A program made the translations under genes and the position numbers. Positions 9,420 to 17,717 of a stretch of DNA of 20,727 bases are shown here, piece after piece; position 1 is the stretch's first letter, and every line of letters starts with the position of its first letter. The stretch lies in contig JAYMTA010001293.1 of assembly GCA_036897625.1 (NCBI GenBank), positions 1 to 20,727 of the forward strand, written 5' to 3'. The DNA comes from Pelargonium cotyledonis. Taxonomy: Eukaryota > Streptophyta > Magnoliopsida > Geraniales > Geraniaceae. The notes below the pieces were generated by a model. That model did not search any database and was not told the DNA's origin. It worked only from the letters and a program-made list of their open reading frames with translations.

Positions 9420-10442
9420 GGTCCACCTGTTGTAAGTTTTTTGGTTCCGAAGGCTTCTCAATTATTTCTTCAGCCTCTTCCACTAACACAAATCCACTCT
9501 TCCAGTTTGGAACTGAATGAACGTTTTTACCTAGTTCATGAGCATCATGTGAAACAAGGGTAATTGAGTTTGAATCTAGAACAATAATCGAATCTCAAGG
9601 CTAATCCAGACCTGTGCGCACCCATTGTGAACATATGTTCGATCTCTTTTCTCTTGGTGCATAAAGAGAAGTACAAAAATGCCTTAGCCGAGACAGGGTT
9701 CTTGACTGTCAGGACTCGAGCACAATCTTTCTCCACATGTCCTAATCTCCCACAATAATCGCACAAGGTAGGCAACTTCTCGTACTGCAATGTGATGTCA
9801 TGACAACTATTCCAACAAACTCCAATCTTTCCTTTCGCCTCAACGAATTTCTAGTATCAATTCTTAACTGAATCATAGCATATGATCCCCATCCACTTAA
9901 GAAATTTAGCGGGTCCACCTCCATAAATTGACCAAGTACATTTCCAAGATCCGTTCCAACCATATCAAACACCCAATTTTTTGGGATACCTCTAGCTTGA
10001 ACTCACATATCCAACTTCCATAACTTCATAGTATATGGATTATCACCCGACTTTAGATGCTCCATGATCAACACTCAACTATTATAGGTCCATGCCCTAG
10101 TTTTTTAACCTTCAGCGCACCATCCTCATCATAGAACTCGAATATATATCGAGTATTCTTATATATGTTGTTCTGGAAACAGATCATAGAGTTCCTTTTA
10201 GCAACCTCCAATTTCGGCCGCCACAACCATGTTGTCATTTGTTGCATATTTGAGAAGCTAATTGCCGGTTTCGCAAAAAATTGACCCACAAAACTTATTA
10301 CCAGCCTAGGTCCATGAACAATCGATGTCTCACCCATCCCATACTTGATGGCCACCACATCATCATCAACATCGAGAGCCTTCACACCTCTAGTTACCTT
10401 CGACCTCCACTCGAGATGAGCCAACCATATTCGCCTATCCAT
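9420..10442 (-). pseudogene. retroelement-type DUF4283 / zinc-knuckle protein, broken
   Basis: Reading the minus strand from 10442, the DUF4283-like part starts MDRRIWLAHLEWRSKVTRG and contains VGQFFAKPAISFSNMQQM and a W-containing core (10442-10068). The reading then changes frame to GNVLGQFMEVDPLNFLSGWG (9972-9840), and again to a CCHC zinc knuckle CDYCGRLGHVEKDC (about 9720-9765). This order is that of the gag-like proteins common in plant LINE-type retroelements. Two frame changes and in-frame stops show it is dead. A further open stretch toward 9420 (EEAEEIIEKPSEP) looks like its C-terminal tail. The domain assignment is by motif; RT was not found next to it. Confidence 0.65.
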
Positions 10443-10640
10443 TCTCTGTTATCGCGCCGCTGCCTAGCCTTCGTCTTCCCGATGAGCTTCGATGCCTGCG
10501 TGTCTAGCCAGCCGTACACGTAATGGATGGATAAGAAAAGAAAATCATAGATGATATCTTTATAATCCTAGCCGCCACACCCCCTGAACCTAGCCTTCTT
10601 GACTAGACACTCTAAACCTAGAAAGAGAGAGAAATATGTC
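10443..10640. other. spacer between two retroelement fragments
   Basis: No gene is recognised. On the minus strand it would be the leader of the DUF4283-like frame and the end of the RNase H-like fragment. Confidence 0.3.
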
Positions 10641-10861
10641 ACCCTATTAGCTTTGTTGTTGACCCTTAGCCAAATGAACTCCTCAAAACAAGAAGGTCTT
10701 TCCCTGCAATGCAAAATTAACAATTTCTAAGAATGAGAACTACAACAAAATAAATTAAAAAGAGAACCAACATTACTAGCATCAACTTCCAAGATAACTT
10801 TAAAACAACCTAGCAACTTTGCTAACCTCAACCTCGAGCTTAAGCCCCAAAGCTCAAGCAA
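10641..10861 (-). pseudogene. RNase H (RVT_3-like) fragment of a non-LTR retroelement
   Basis: The minus strand at 10861-10754 reads LLELWGLSSRLRLAKLLGCF then KVILEVDASN. This corresponds to the AELWAL----A--LG----VEVDS core of the RNase H domain carried by plant LINE-type elements, with the E of the first motif and the D of the second retained. Further on, in another frame, VNNKANRVTYF resembles the conserved REANRVADALA block near the domain end. No reverse transcriptase precedes it. RNase H normally lies downstream of the zinc-knuckle protein, but here it precedes that fragment in the minus direction. The two may therefore come from separate or rearranged insertions. Confidence 0.55.
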
Positions 10862-11315
10862 GACCAGTTTCGGCCCAACCCACATTTCTAAATTAACATT
10901 GATGGGAAATCTTTGGGCTATTTTACTCCTTAAAATTTCAAAACAATCACTAATGTAATACTTGAACTTAGAAAATGCCAAACAAAATTTTAAATTTTGA
11001 ATTTTAAGTCAATTTAGTCCATACCTTTAGTTAGAGTTAAGTGTGTTAATATTAACTGACATATAAAAGTAATTATTATTTGTGCACACGTGACAATGAC
11101 TTGTATTTTTTTAAAATTAAAATGAAAATAGTATGACACATGTGACAATTTAATTGGTCTACAAATTATATTATTATTTTAGTATATACTTTTACAAATT
11201 ATATTTAAGTCAGTATTTGATTGACAAAAATTCTAATTTTTTTTAAATGTTTTTAAGTGAATTATTTAAGTAGTCATGTGTAACTATATAGTTAGTATTT
11301 ATATACATTATAAAA
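10862..11315. other. AT-rich intergenic segment
   Basis: No gene is seen. A stretch near 11009-11100 (AATTTAGTCCATACCTTTAG onward) resembles subterminal sequence of common plant DNA-transposon debris, but no paired end was found. Confidence 0.3.
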
Positions 11316-11400
11316 CAGGGGTAATTACTGTTGGACTGGGCAGCCTTGAAGAATTTTTGTGAACTTTTAGGTACCCTATGCTTTCCAATATTGTTTCCGT
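11316..11400 (+). repeat. left terminal inverted repeat of the PPR-carrying element
   Basis: The arm begins CAGGGGTAATTACTG and includes GGTACCCTATGCTTTCCAAT. It pairs with 12228-12344. Confidence 0.8.
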
Positions 11401-11537
11401 TACTAACTCAGTTAGTTTGATAAGCAAGAAAATGATTTTATCCCTTATTGGTAAAATACTTCATAACCATGTGCGAGCTGTACCACCAACCAATCGCGGA
11501 GGATGAGGCAGCGCATCTGCCGATCGACAGCCTAAAC

Positions 11538-11602
11538 CTTTGCTCCTCTTCTGGAGCGAGAGTTGTCTTTTTCAGCAAAACTTTGCTCCTCTTCTAGAGC
11601 GA
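11538..11602 (+). repeat. direct repeat in the captured leader
   Basis: A 22-bp unit starting CTTTGCTCCTCTTCTGGAGC occurs at 11538-11559 and, with one change, at 11581-11602. It precedes the captured PPR start codon and was probably duplicated inside the transposon. Confidence 0.7.
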
Positions 11603-11642
11603 CCACCAACTATACTAAAACCTCTGCAAATTCAAATCATCC

Positions 11643-12120
11643 ATGGACACACCTCCATTACTAAATCTGCCACCAACCGAACCTCAGCTCCGAGAGACGA
11701 TCGCCACCTCCGAAGCAAACCCAACCCATCATCTCACCCCCTTCATCCCCCACCTCACTCCCTCCTTCCTCATCTTCGTCATTTCCTTCAAAACCCTAAC
11801 TTTCAATCCCATTACTCTCACCTTCTTCTTCAAATGGGCTCTGATACATGTCCCCTCCGCCGCCCAGACTCCCGCGTGCCTCCTTAACCTCCTGGCCACT
11901 CTCTTCCGCCGCCGTAGATTCACCGATGCCAAATTCCTCCTCATCTCCGCTGATATTCACAAAAGCCTCCACTGTGCAATTTTCCACCCAAATGAATCTG
12001 CGTCGGCACCATCAATGCAACTCCTTGATACCTTCATTAAGGCTTACATTCAGATGGGCTAGCCAGACCTTGCGGCTCAACAACGGCAGAAAGTAGATAA
12101 CCTAAGTTTGAGACCCAAAG
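11643..12120 (+). pseudogene. captured 5' end of a pentatricopeptide-repeat (PPR) protein gene
   Basis: The open frame from ATG 11643 (139 codons) reads like the N-terminal region of an organelle-targeted plant PPR protein. It has HLTPSFLIFVISFKTLTFNP, FFFKWALIHVPSAAQTPACL, LLNLLATLFRRRRFTDAK and LLDTFIKAYIQMG. A TAG at 12060 then replaces the expected arginine codon of a GRPDLAAQ motif. Reading through it gives PDLAAQQRQKVDNLSLRPK, a recognisable but degraded PPR repeat, before an acidic GAAGAAGAC-type simple repeat (about 12118-12156) and the right inverted repeat. PPR proteins bind organelle RNA, but this piece keeps at most one decayed repeat and cannot do so. The parent gene is not in the window. 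Confidence 0.65.
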
Positions 12121-12227
12121 AAGAAGACGACGACGAAAAAGAAGAAGAAGAAAGTAAGAGCATTTGTCATTTAAAAAAAATTACACATGTGCACGACACA
12201 TGCTCAATTTATTGACGTTTTTCATTC

Positions 12228-12344
12228 GAAATTACTAACGTATTCAACATTGGAAAAGCACAGGGTACCCAAAAGTTCACAAAAATTCTTCAAGAGTGCT
12301 AGCCGAAAAAACCTAAACCATAAGTAGTCCAACAGTAACCACCC
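12228..12344 (-). repeat. right terminal inverted repeat of the PPR-carrying element
   Basis: The reverse complement of 11316-11400, with about 25 additional bases near the tip. Confidence 0.8.
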
Positions 12345-12352
12345 TTATAAAA

Positions 12353-12760
12353 TACACTAAAATATGATAGAAAGAACAATTGTTTTCAGAGAGAAAAATT
12401 GTCTTTGCATTAGCTTCAAGGTGTGATTTTGGTAATTGGAAAACGGGAAATAGACAAAGTAGGCAGTAGCAATATAAAATAAAAGGGATATATTTTTGGG
12501 TATTGGTTTCATGTAAAGTATATATGTTCATACAACTTTGTTCAGTGTTCATTTGTTCTTATATTATAAGCTTCCCTAGTAATTACTGTCTGAATACCTT
12601 TGTCTTTTCCACCTTTTTCTTTATACTTCCTATAATTCCCAATAAAGCCTGCTTCACTATACACACAGACCTTGTAACATCACTCTATTATTGTACTAAC
12701 ACATTATATGACTGTTTACTTAGGTTTTGTCTATTCCATCATGCTTTTTTCTAAAGAAGT
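12353..12760. other. intergenic, nothing recognised
   Basis: AT-rich sequence with short reading frames that resemble no known protein. Confidence 0.4.
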
Positions 12761-12775
12761 AAATAGCTTTTATTT
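12761..12775. repeat. SINE target-site duplication, left copy
   Basis: AAATAGCTTTTATTT, identical to 12935-12949. Confidence 0.85.
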
Positions 12776-12934
12776 ATTTATTTATTTTTATAACTAACCC
12801 GTTAAGTTACACGATAGGAGTAGCTCTCTCTTATAAACTCCAAAATCTCACCCCATCCGACGCAATGAAATTAGAACTCACGACCTCCTACATGTAAATG
12901 TGTATCTTGACCATTGTGTCATCCTCTAAAGGAC
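12776..12934 (-). mobile_element. SINE (tRNA-type promoter) with 15-bp target-site duplication
   Basis: The perfect 15-bp direct repeat AAATAGCTTTTATTT (12761-12775 and 12935-12949) brackets about 159 bp. In the minus orientation the insert starts near an A-box-like GATGACACAATGGTCAAG (about 12906-12922). It has a B-box-like GGTCGTGAGTTCTAA (about 12871-12885) at typical spacing and ends in an AAATAAATAAAT tail at 12776. RNA polymerase III internal promoter, short length, A-rich tail and target duplication together define a SINE. The B box has one or two departures from consensus, so present activity is doubtful. Confidence 0.8.
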
Positions 12935-12949
12935 AAATAGCTTTTATTT
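12935..12949. repeat. SINE target-site duplication, right copy
   Basis: AAATAGCTTTTATTT, identical to 12761-12775. Confidence 0.85.
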
Positions 12950-13623
12950 TAATGAGTGTTTATTTGAATATAAAAGTGAAAAAGAAATGCGCAAGGTTTG
13001 GGCCTTCTAAATCAATTGTTTGTAACTTGGGTTTGTGTTCTCTCTCTTTTCTCCACCGTTCTAAGAGTTGGTTAGAATTTTATTTGATTACGGCTGCTTT
13101 TGATTTTCAAAACAGCGACAATCTTTTAGATTTGCATATAGCAAATTACGGTTTTTCTTGTTTAAATAGCGAGTCATCCACGTGGTCGCATTGAACTTAA
13201 GTGCAATCGTTGTCGGTTGTTTATATATGCTCTTGATCAGGCTGGATGGGAGGATTCTAGTGCCTTCAACTTGATAATTCATGCTGATGAGATAGGTTAC
13301 AATGCATTTGATTTGATTGTTCGAGATGTTTTAACTATTATGTTTCAATTTAGTAGTGTTAGATTTTGTAGCTCACGAATTAATTAAATTTTCGATATTT
13401 GGTCAAACTTGTTTTAGTGGATTGATTTTCAAGCTCTCAGTTTTACGTCAAATTTGACCAAAATAAGATTGATCCGTAACCAAGAAATATAGTAAAAGTT
13501 GGTAATGACCGATACAAAGTGTTGATCAGCAATTCTCAGGTGGGCACAACAAAACCACTAGAATTGCGACCATAATAACATAACCACGTAAAGTACAGCC
13601 TCTCAGTAATTACTACAATATAA
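12950..13623. other. intergenic, 3' flank of the IQD gene
   Basis: No gene is recognised. A weak inverted similarity exists between TTTGGTCAAACTTG (about 13399-13412) and TCAAATTTGACCAAAAT (about 13448-13464). The gene's 3' UTR should occupy the right-hand part. Confidence 0.35.
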
Positions 13624-15369
13624 TTACCTCAACCACCTCCTCGGCCTCAGATCCTCCCTCCTCCAACTCTGCTGCTGATATGGATCCATTATTTCGTCCG
13701 TACACCATGACATGTCAGACCTCTGCTCGTAGCTTTGCACCTTCACATCGTATTCTTGATCACTCGCACCACCGTAAGCCTCCGGTCCCGGAAACGCTAG
13801 CCTCTTCTTCGCCGCCACCGCCCCTGTTTTTTCCCTCTCCGGGGTCGCCGGCCCCTGTCTGGGCACGCTATGTGACCGGACCCGTGCCTTTGCCGACTGC
13901 GTCGCGGCCATGTATCCCGGCGTTCCGATTCGTGGACTGGCCGAGTGGACTTGCTGGTGCTGCTTCATCTTTGACGGCGGTGGCGTGGTGGGTTGTGGCT
14001 GGAAGACTGCTCTGTTATGAACAGGGGAGGGAATGGAGTGTGATCTTCTGGGTTTCTGGGTGTTTGGTGCCGAGTAAGGCTGAGAGGTGTCGATTTCGAC
14101 GGTCTTGATTGGGTCTCTGATTTGTGACGACGATTTTCTTCCCGCTTGCTTCCTTGTCCACCGCTCCAGCCACCGGAGTTTCTCTTCAACGTCTTCTCGA
14201 TCTTTTCTCCATATCTACGCACAGAAGACAGAGAGTGAAACAAAACAGAGCAAATTGATGTCAAAACAGAGCAAATTGATGTCAAAAATTAAACCTGGTG
14301 AGAGAAGGCATAGGAAAGGGCCGTTTCCTTTGATTCCTCCATCATGGTTTTGATGTCTTGTAAGCTTTGTGGGTTCTGGTGATCATCATAATCATCTTCT
14401 TGATCATCAACATAACAGTAATCAGCAATGCTGCTCCTTTTCCCATCTCTACACTGCAATTTAAACCAGAAGATCAAGAAACAGAGGAGGCTAAAATTTG
14501 AATTCAAGAAGGTATATTAAACAAATGTAGCACACTTACAACAGAGTTTCTGTCGGGTAGATGTGATCCCCATAGGATGGAATTGACGTTCCCTTCAAGA
14601 GACAGCCTCTTGCGCTGGTCGCACACTCGGGTCTGGACTCTAAACAGAGCCTGCATGCACTGCAGAGTCATCTTGGCTCGCTTTCTCACATTGTGACCTC
14701 TTACCAAAGCTTGCAGCTTCACCAGCCCCTTGAGCGCTCGCAGAGCTCTCCGAGCCTTTAAGAATGAGACAATTTAATTAATTGCATAACTTAAGAAGCT
14801 AAGCTAAGGTGCTTGTGTCGAATTAATACCAAATATCCTCTGAAAGCTGCTTGGATGGAAATGGCCGCACAGTGGTCTCTGAGTAAAACTGAAGGGCGTG
14901 TGAGCCGAGCCACCTCTGCCGCTGCTTGGGCGGTTGCTACAGCCGCCTGAGCAGCAGCGGTGGTGGCCATGGCCACCGCGATCGCGTGCCTTTGCTCCGC
15001 CTCGACAGCCACAGAAACGGCAACAGCTTTGGTGGTGGAGGTGTTAGCACTAGCAGAGGCGATTATGGTCCTGTGGTGTAGCTCAGCAGTTTCTTGGGAA
15101 TTCACAGGCTTCCGGAAAATCCACCTCCTCTTTCCTCTCTTCTGCAGAACCAAAGAAAACAGTTAAATGAATTCAAGAACAAATTAAGTGATTGAAGAAT
15201 ATTATATATATATATATATATGCACCTTCTCTTCTTCTTCGTCTGGTTCATGCTCTCTCCTTCTGGTATTGTTGTTGGTGTTCTTGGTGGGAGACCTGAA
15301 GGCTCTTTTGACTGCAGTGAACCAGGAGGTTGGGCTGGAGGCTGAGCTGCCTCCACCAGACTTCCCCAT
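13624..15369 (-). CDS. IQ67-domain (IQD) calmodulin-binding protein, five exons
   Basis: A plant scaffold protein family that binds calmodulin and is usually associated with microtubules, plasma membrane or nucleus. The spliced model is exons 15369-15226, 15141-14830, 14755-14540, 14453-14295 and 14214-13624. All introns are GT-AG, 74-86 bp and phase 0, giving 473 aa. The protein starts MGKSGGG and has basic K/R-rich N-terminal patches. An Ala-rich stretch (about 95-130, with [12 protein letters not shown]) leads to the IQ67 domain at about 139-205, with [30 protein letters not shown] and [12 protein letters not shown], split after FRGYL by the conserved intron. [15 protein letters not shown] follows. 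A C-terminal DUF4005-like block contains [19 protein letters not shown] and ends near RRWLR. Closest by memory to the IQD17/18-type clade; the exact member is not assigned. The frame is intact. Confidence 0.92.
15203..15221. repeat. (TA)n microsatellite beside the IQD intron 1 donor
   Basis: About nine TA units begin four bases inside intron 1 on the minus strand, immediately after the GTGCA donor. Length variation here could affect splice-site context. Confidence 0.85.
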
Positions 15370-15719
15370 GAAAATGTGTAGAGCGAGTGTAGCTAAGTAG
15401 CTAAGTACACTCAAATATGGCAAACTCAAAAGGAAGTAGTTGGCAAGCTTAAATGCAAGAACCACAGTGATATAAATTAATGAGGAGATAGTGAGGGACA
15501 GGAAGGAACTGTAGCTAGGCTAAGCTTGATGATCATCCATGAAAATGTAACGTTAAGAAGATGGTAATAAAGTAATTAATGGAATTTCAGAAGATGGGTG
15601 AGTAGCAAAGGATGAGACACAGACAACATGATAACAGTAAGTAGCCTCGAGAGTAATGAAAGCTGGAGGAGGAGGAAGAAAAGAAAAGCGAAAGAGACAA
15701 GTGTCAGCTACCACCTTTT
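15370..15719 (-). promoter_or_regulatory. IQD 5' leader with upstream ATGs
   Basis: Between the candidate TATA and the start codon lies about 350 bp. It holds several upstream ATGs in the sense direction. One (complement of 15463-15465) is in frame with the IQD protein with no stop between, and two start short uORFs (MDDHQA and an 18-codon frame beginning MLSVSHPLLL). The leader may also contain an intron; this cannot be decided from sequence. Confidence 0.4.
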
Positions 15720-15729
15720 CCTTTTTATA
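15720..15729 (-). promoter_or_regulatory. candidate TATA box of the IQD gene
   Basis: TATAAAAAGG on the minus strand, about 350 bp upstream of the ATG, close to the plant TATA consensus. Confidence 0.45.
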
Positions 15730-15965
15730 CATGTTCCTCTAGCTGTTAATAAACATTCTCAGCAACTTCACGTGTTAACACCCTTTATTTTTGCTACATG
15801 AGAGTGCTACAATTAGGTTCACAAACACAATTATGGTTGAGTAATTGTCTCGTACTATGATTCTTTGGAAACAATAATGTTGTTTTACTTTGGTTATTGG
15901 ATTCTAAGAGGTAGGTACAAAGATGCGTGCAGGTATTGCAGTTTTTGCTGCTCTCTGTGTGGTGC

Positions 15966-15990
15966 TGTGTAGTGTAGTGTAGTGTAGTGG
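15966..15990. repeat. (GTGTA)n pentanucleotide repeat
   Basis: About five units of TGTGT/AGTGT, the last slightly altered. Confidence 0.85.
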
Positions 15991-16111
15991 AGTAGGACCA
16001 TATGTAAATTAACGGGGGATAGATACGACTTGTCGGATATGCAGACCGGTCAAAATATATTTAGGTGAGAATAGTAACATTTTTGGATGCTTTGCCTCAT
16101 TGGTGAATATG

Positions 16112-16140
16112 GTTTTGTTTTGTTTCGTTTCGTTTCGTTT
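16112..16140. repeat. (GTTTT/GTTTC)n pentanucleotide repeat
   Basis: Two GTTTT units followed by four GTTTC-type units, so one base changed and the variant was then amplified. Confidence 0.85.
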
Positions 16141-16162
16141 GGGTTTTTCTTTCTCACTCTTT

Positions 16163-16186
16163 TGTTGTATTGTATTGTATTGTATC
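16163..16186. repeat. (TTGTA)n pentanucleotide repeat
   Basis: About four to five units of TTGTA ending at TATCG. Confidence 0.85.
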
Positions 16187-16499
16187 GAAACATATGTAGA
16201 CGGTGAAGTGAAATTCATGGTTTGTAATTGAGTGTGTGCCGACATTTAATGACTCAATGGGTCAATTTCTAAGGGTAAATATCAATTTTGCATATATACA
16301 TCACTTGGTAAATATCCAAGAGCATTCCAACTAATTAATGACTACAGCTATAGGGTCAAGCTGTTAATTTGTTCAGGCCACTATTGTGAGTTCTAGGGTT
16401 AGAACTCCAATGTGAACAAAAATATTGTAAATGTTATTTATTAGTTATACTGCTACCTAAAACATCAAAAATTTAAAAAAAATGAAAATATGACATTGG

Positions 16500-16804
16500 G
16501 CACTCGAGCGCTACGTTACCGAGCTCTCCGACTTTTATTAAAAAAAAATTGTTAACTGTGATGGAAACATGTAACATAAATTTTGTTGTCATTCTTTTGT
16601 CACAAGTACACATTTGTGACAGAAATTTCCGTCACAGCCACACATTTGTGACATAAATTTTTGTCACAACCATACGTGACAAACCAAAATAATAACAGAA
16701 GTATTCTGTCACACTACCATCAAAAATTACATTTTGTGACAGAAATTCACAAATTTGTGACAAAAATTTCTGTCATTGATTGATTTTTTTTTTTTTTTGT
16801 AGTG
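16500..16804. mobile_element. right end of a CACTA (En/Spm) DNA transposon, truncated
   Basis: The segment ends with a poly-T run and TTTGTAGTG (to 16804), the complement of the CACTACAAA terminus that defines plant CACTA elements. The 200 bp before it hold at least five subterminal motifs in both orientations built on TTTGTGACAGAAATTT and AATTTCTGTCAC (for example about 16614-16636, 16643-16668, 16733-16747, 16754-16775), as expected for transposase-binding repeats. No partner CACTAC terminus with a matching 3-bp target site was found to the left, so the element is truncated or its left half was lost. The left limit given is approximate. Confidence 0.7.
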
Positions 16805-16896
16805 TTTGAAGTATAAGCTAAAGTCACGTGTCTAAAGACACCCAACTAGAAAAAGACTCATTTTCAAAGCCGTCGGCAACCTCCAACGTTGCCCAA

Positions 16897-17012
16897 CAAC
16901 GCTCAAGTCTATTGCGCACTTCCAACGCCAACAATCAACCTCGAGACTGTCGGCAACGCCCAAGTCCATTGTGCGCTCCCAACGCCAACAATCAGCCTCG
17001 AGACCATCGGTA
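16897..17012. repeat. tandem repeat, two units of about 58 bp
   Basis: Two consecutive units begin near AACGCTCAAGTCTATTGCGC and AACGCCCAAGTCCATTGTGC. Both continue through CCAACGCCAACAATCA and CCTCGAGAC to a TCGG end. A third, decayed start follows near 17034. Confidence 0.8.
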
Positions 17013-17060
17013 AGAGCCAACGTCGTTAGACGGTGCCCAAATTTGTTGCGCGCTCTCTAT

Positions 17061-17192
17061 TCCAACGGAGGGAACGATGGTTTCCCATTGAGTGAACAAT
17101 ATTTCCCACAAAGCGAATAGTGATTGCCAACAGAGTGAACAATGAATGCCCACAGAGTGAACTGTGGCTGTCAACGGAGGGAATAGTGGTTG
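17061..17192. repeat. six tandem 22-bp units
   Basis: The units start at 17061, 17083, 17105, 17127, 17149 and 17171. Each has the form CCAACRGAGTGAACAATGRTTG with several substitutions. The 22-bp period is exact over all six. Confidence 0.8.
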
Positions 17193-17227
17193 GCAACCAT
17201 GCTCATCAACCATGGCTAACCATGCTT

Positions 17228-17305
17228 ATGAAATATGTTGGCCAGCCATACTCGCCAAACATGTTGGCCATCTATGTTCGTCCACCATGTTGGCTATACC
17301 AAGTA
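17228..17305. repeat. three decayed units with an ATGTTGGCCA core
   Basis: ATGTTGGCCA or ATGTTGGCTA recurs at about 26-27 bp spacing (near 17236, 17262 and 17288), continuing the series of short-period repeats in this block. Confidence 0.6.
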
Positions 17306-17707
17306 GCATGCTAAGCCATTCTAGAAGGTATATGCCACCAGACCGCCCTAACGACATTTCACAAGTCTCAAACCTCTAGGACGCTACCATGTGCGGTAGA
17401 GGCTTCTAGGTGCTTCGTCTACACTCCCGAGCATAAGAGTCATACGAAAAAAATCAATTCACTTGGCGCCCGCACACAGTGCATCTGGAAAGCAAGGCCC
17501 AGTTCGCAAGACTTGAAGCTCCAGGACGCTAGAGGCTCCTAGGGGCGTCATTGTACACCTCAACACACAAGAAATGTACAGAAACTGTCAGCCATTCCCG
17601 GCACCCGAGCGCAGTGCTCAGAAGTCAGAGTACCAAGCCATTCAAGTGTGGACCTCACTTTACTATTTGTCAGTCACGCGTTGACACGTGACATATATTT
17701 GGGGTTT

Positions 17708-17717
17708 AGTATAAATA
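17708..17717 (+). promoter_or_regulatory. TATA box in the LTR-like block
   Basis: AGTATAAATAGCCCC matches the plant TATA consensus and the usual LTR promoter context. A transcript would read rightward toward the HSP21 gene about 1.1 kb away. Confidence 0.4.

Larger units (their letters stand above)
11316..12344. mobile_element. terminal-inverted-repeat transposon carrying a PPR gene fragment
   Basis: A 1029-bp element is flanked by the direct repeat TTATAAAA (11308-11315 and 12345-12352), extendable to nine bases with one mismatch. The tips are CAGGGGTAATTACTGTTGG and the reverse complement GGGTGGTTACTGTTGG. Further in, both arms share TTGAAGAATTTTTGTGAACT and GGTACCCT. The right arm holds about 25 extra bases between the tip and the shared block. 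Target size 8-9 bp would suit either hAT or Mutator-like elements; the captured gene points to a Pack-MULE-like behaviour. No transposase is present, so the element is non-autonomous. Confidence 0.8.
15730..16490. other. upstream intergenic region of the IQD gene, rich in pentanucleotide repeats
   Basis: No gene is seen. It contains three separate 5-bp microsatellites listed on their own, in otherwise unremarkable AT-rich DNA. Confidence 0.5.

Noticed and set aside
12866-12922. A tRNA gene
   Set aside because: Only A-box and B-box-like words are present; no cloverleaf or anticodon arm can be formed, and a SINE explains them with its target duplications.
13680-14108. 142-codon plus-strand frame over the last IQD exon
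   Set aside because: It is antisense to well-conserved IQD motifs such as [11 protein letters not shown]; composition follows the real gene.
13965-14285. 106-codon minus-strand frame ending at 13965
   Set aside because: It is the wrong frame of IQD exon 5; the frame after the AG at 14215 continues [13 protein letters not shown] to the true C-terminus.
14960-15166. 68-codon plus-strand Ala/Thr-rich frame
   Set aside because: It is antisense to the alanine-rich segment before the IQ67 domain.
16617-16775. CRISPR-like array suggested by repeated GTGACAGAAATTT motifs
   Set aside because: Spacing is irregular, the motifs occur in both orientations, and the setting is a plant CACTA transposon end.
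16828-17379. Short open frames over the tandem repeats as a repeat protein
   Set aside because: The frames are short, lie on both strands and change with each period; the open reading is a by-product of repeats lacking stop words.
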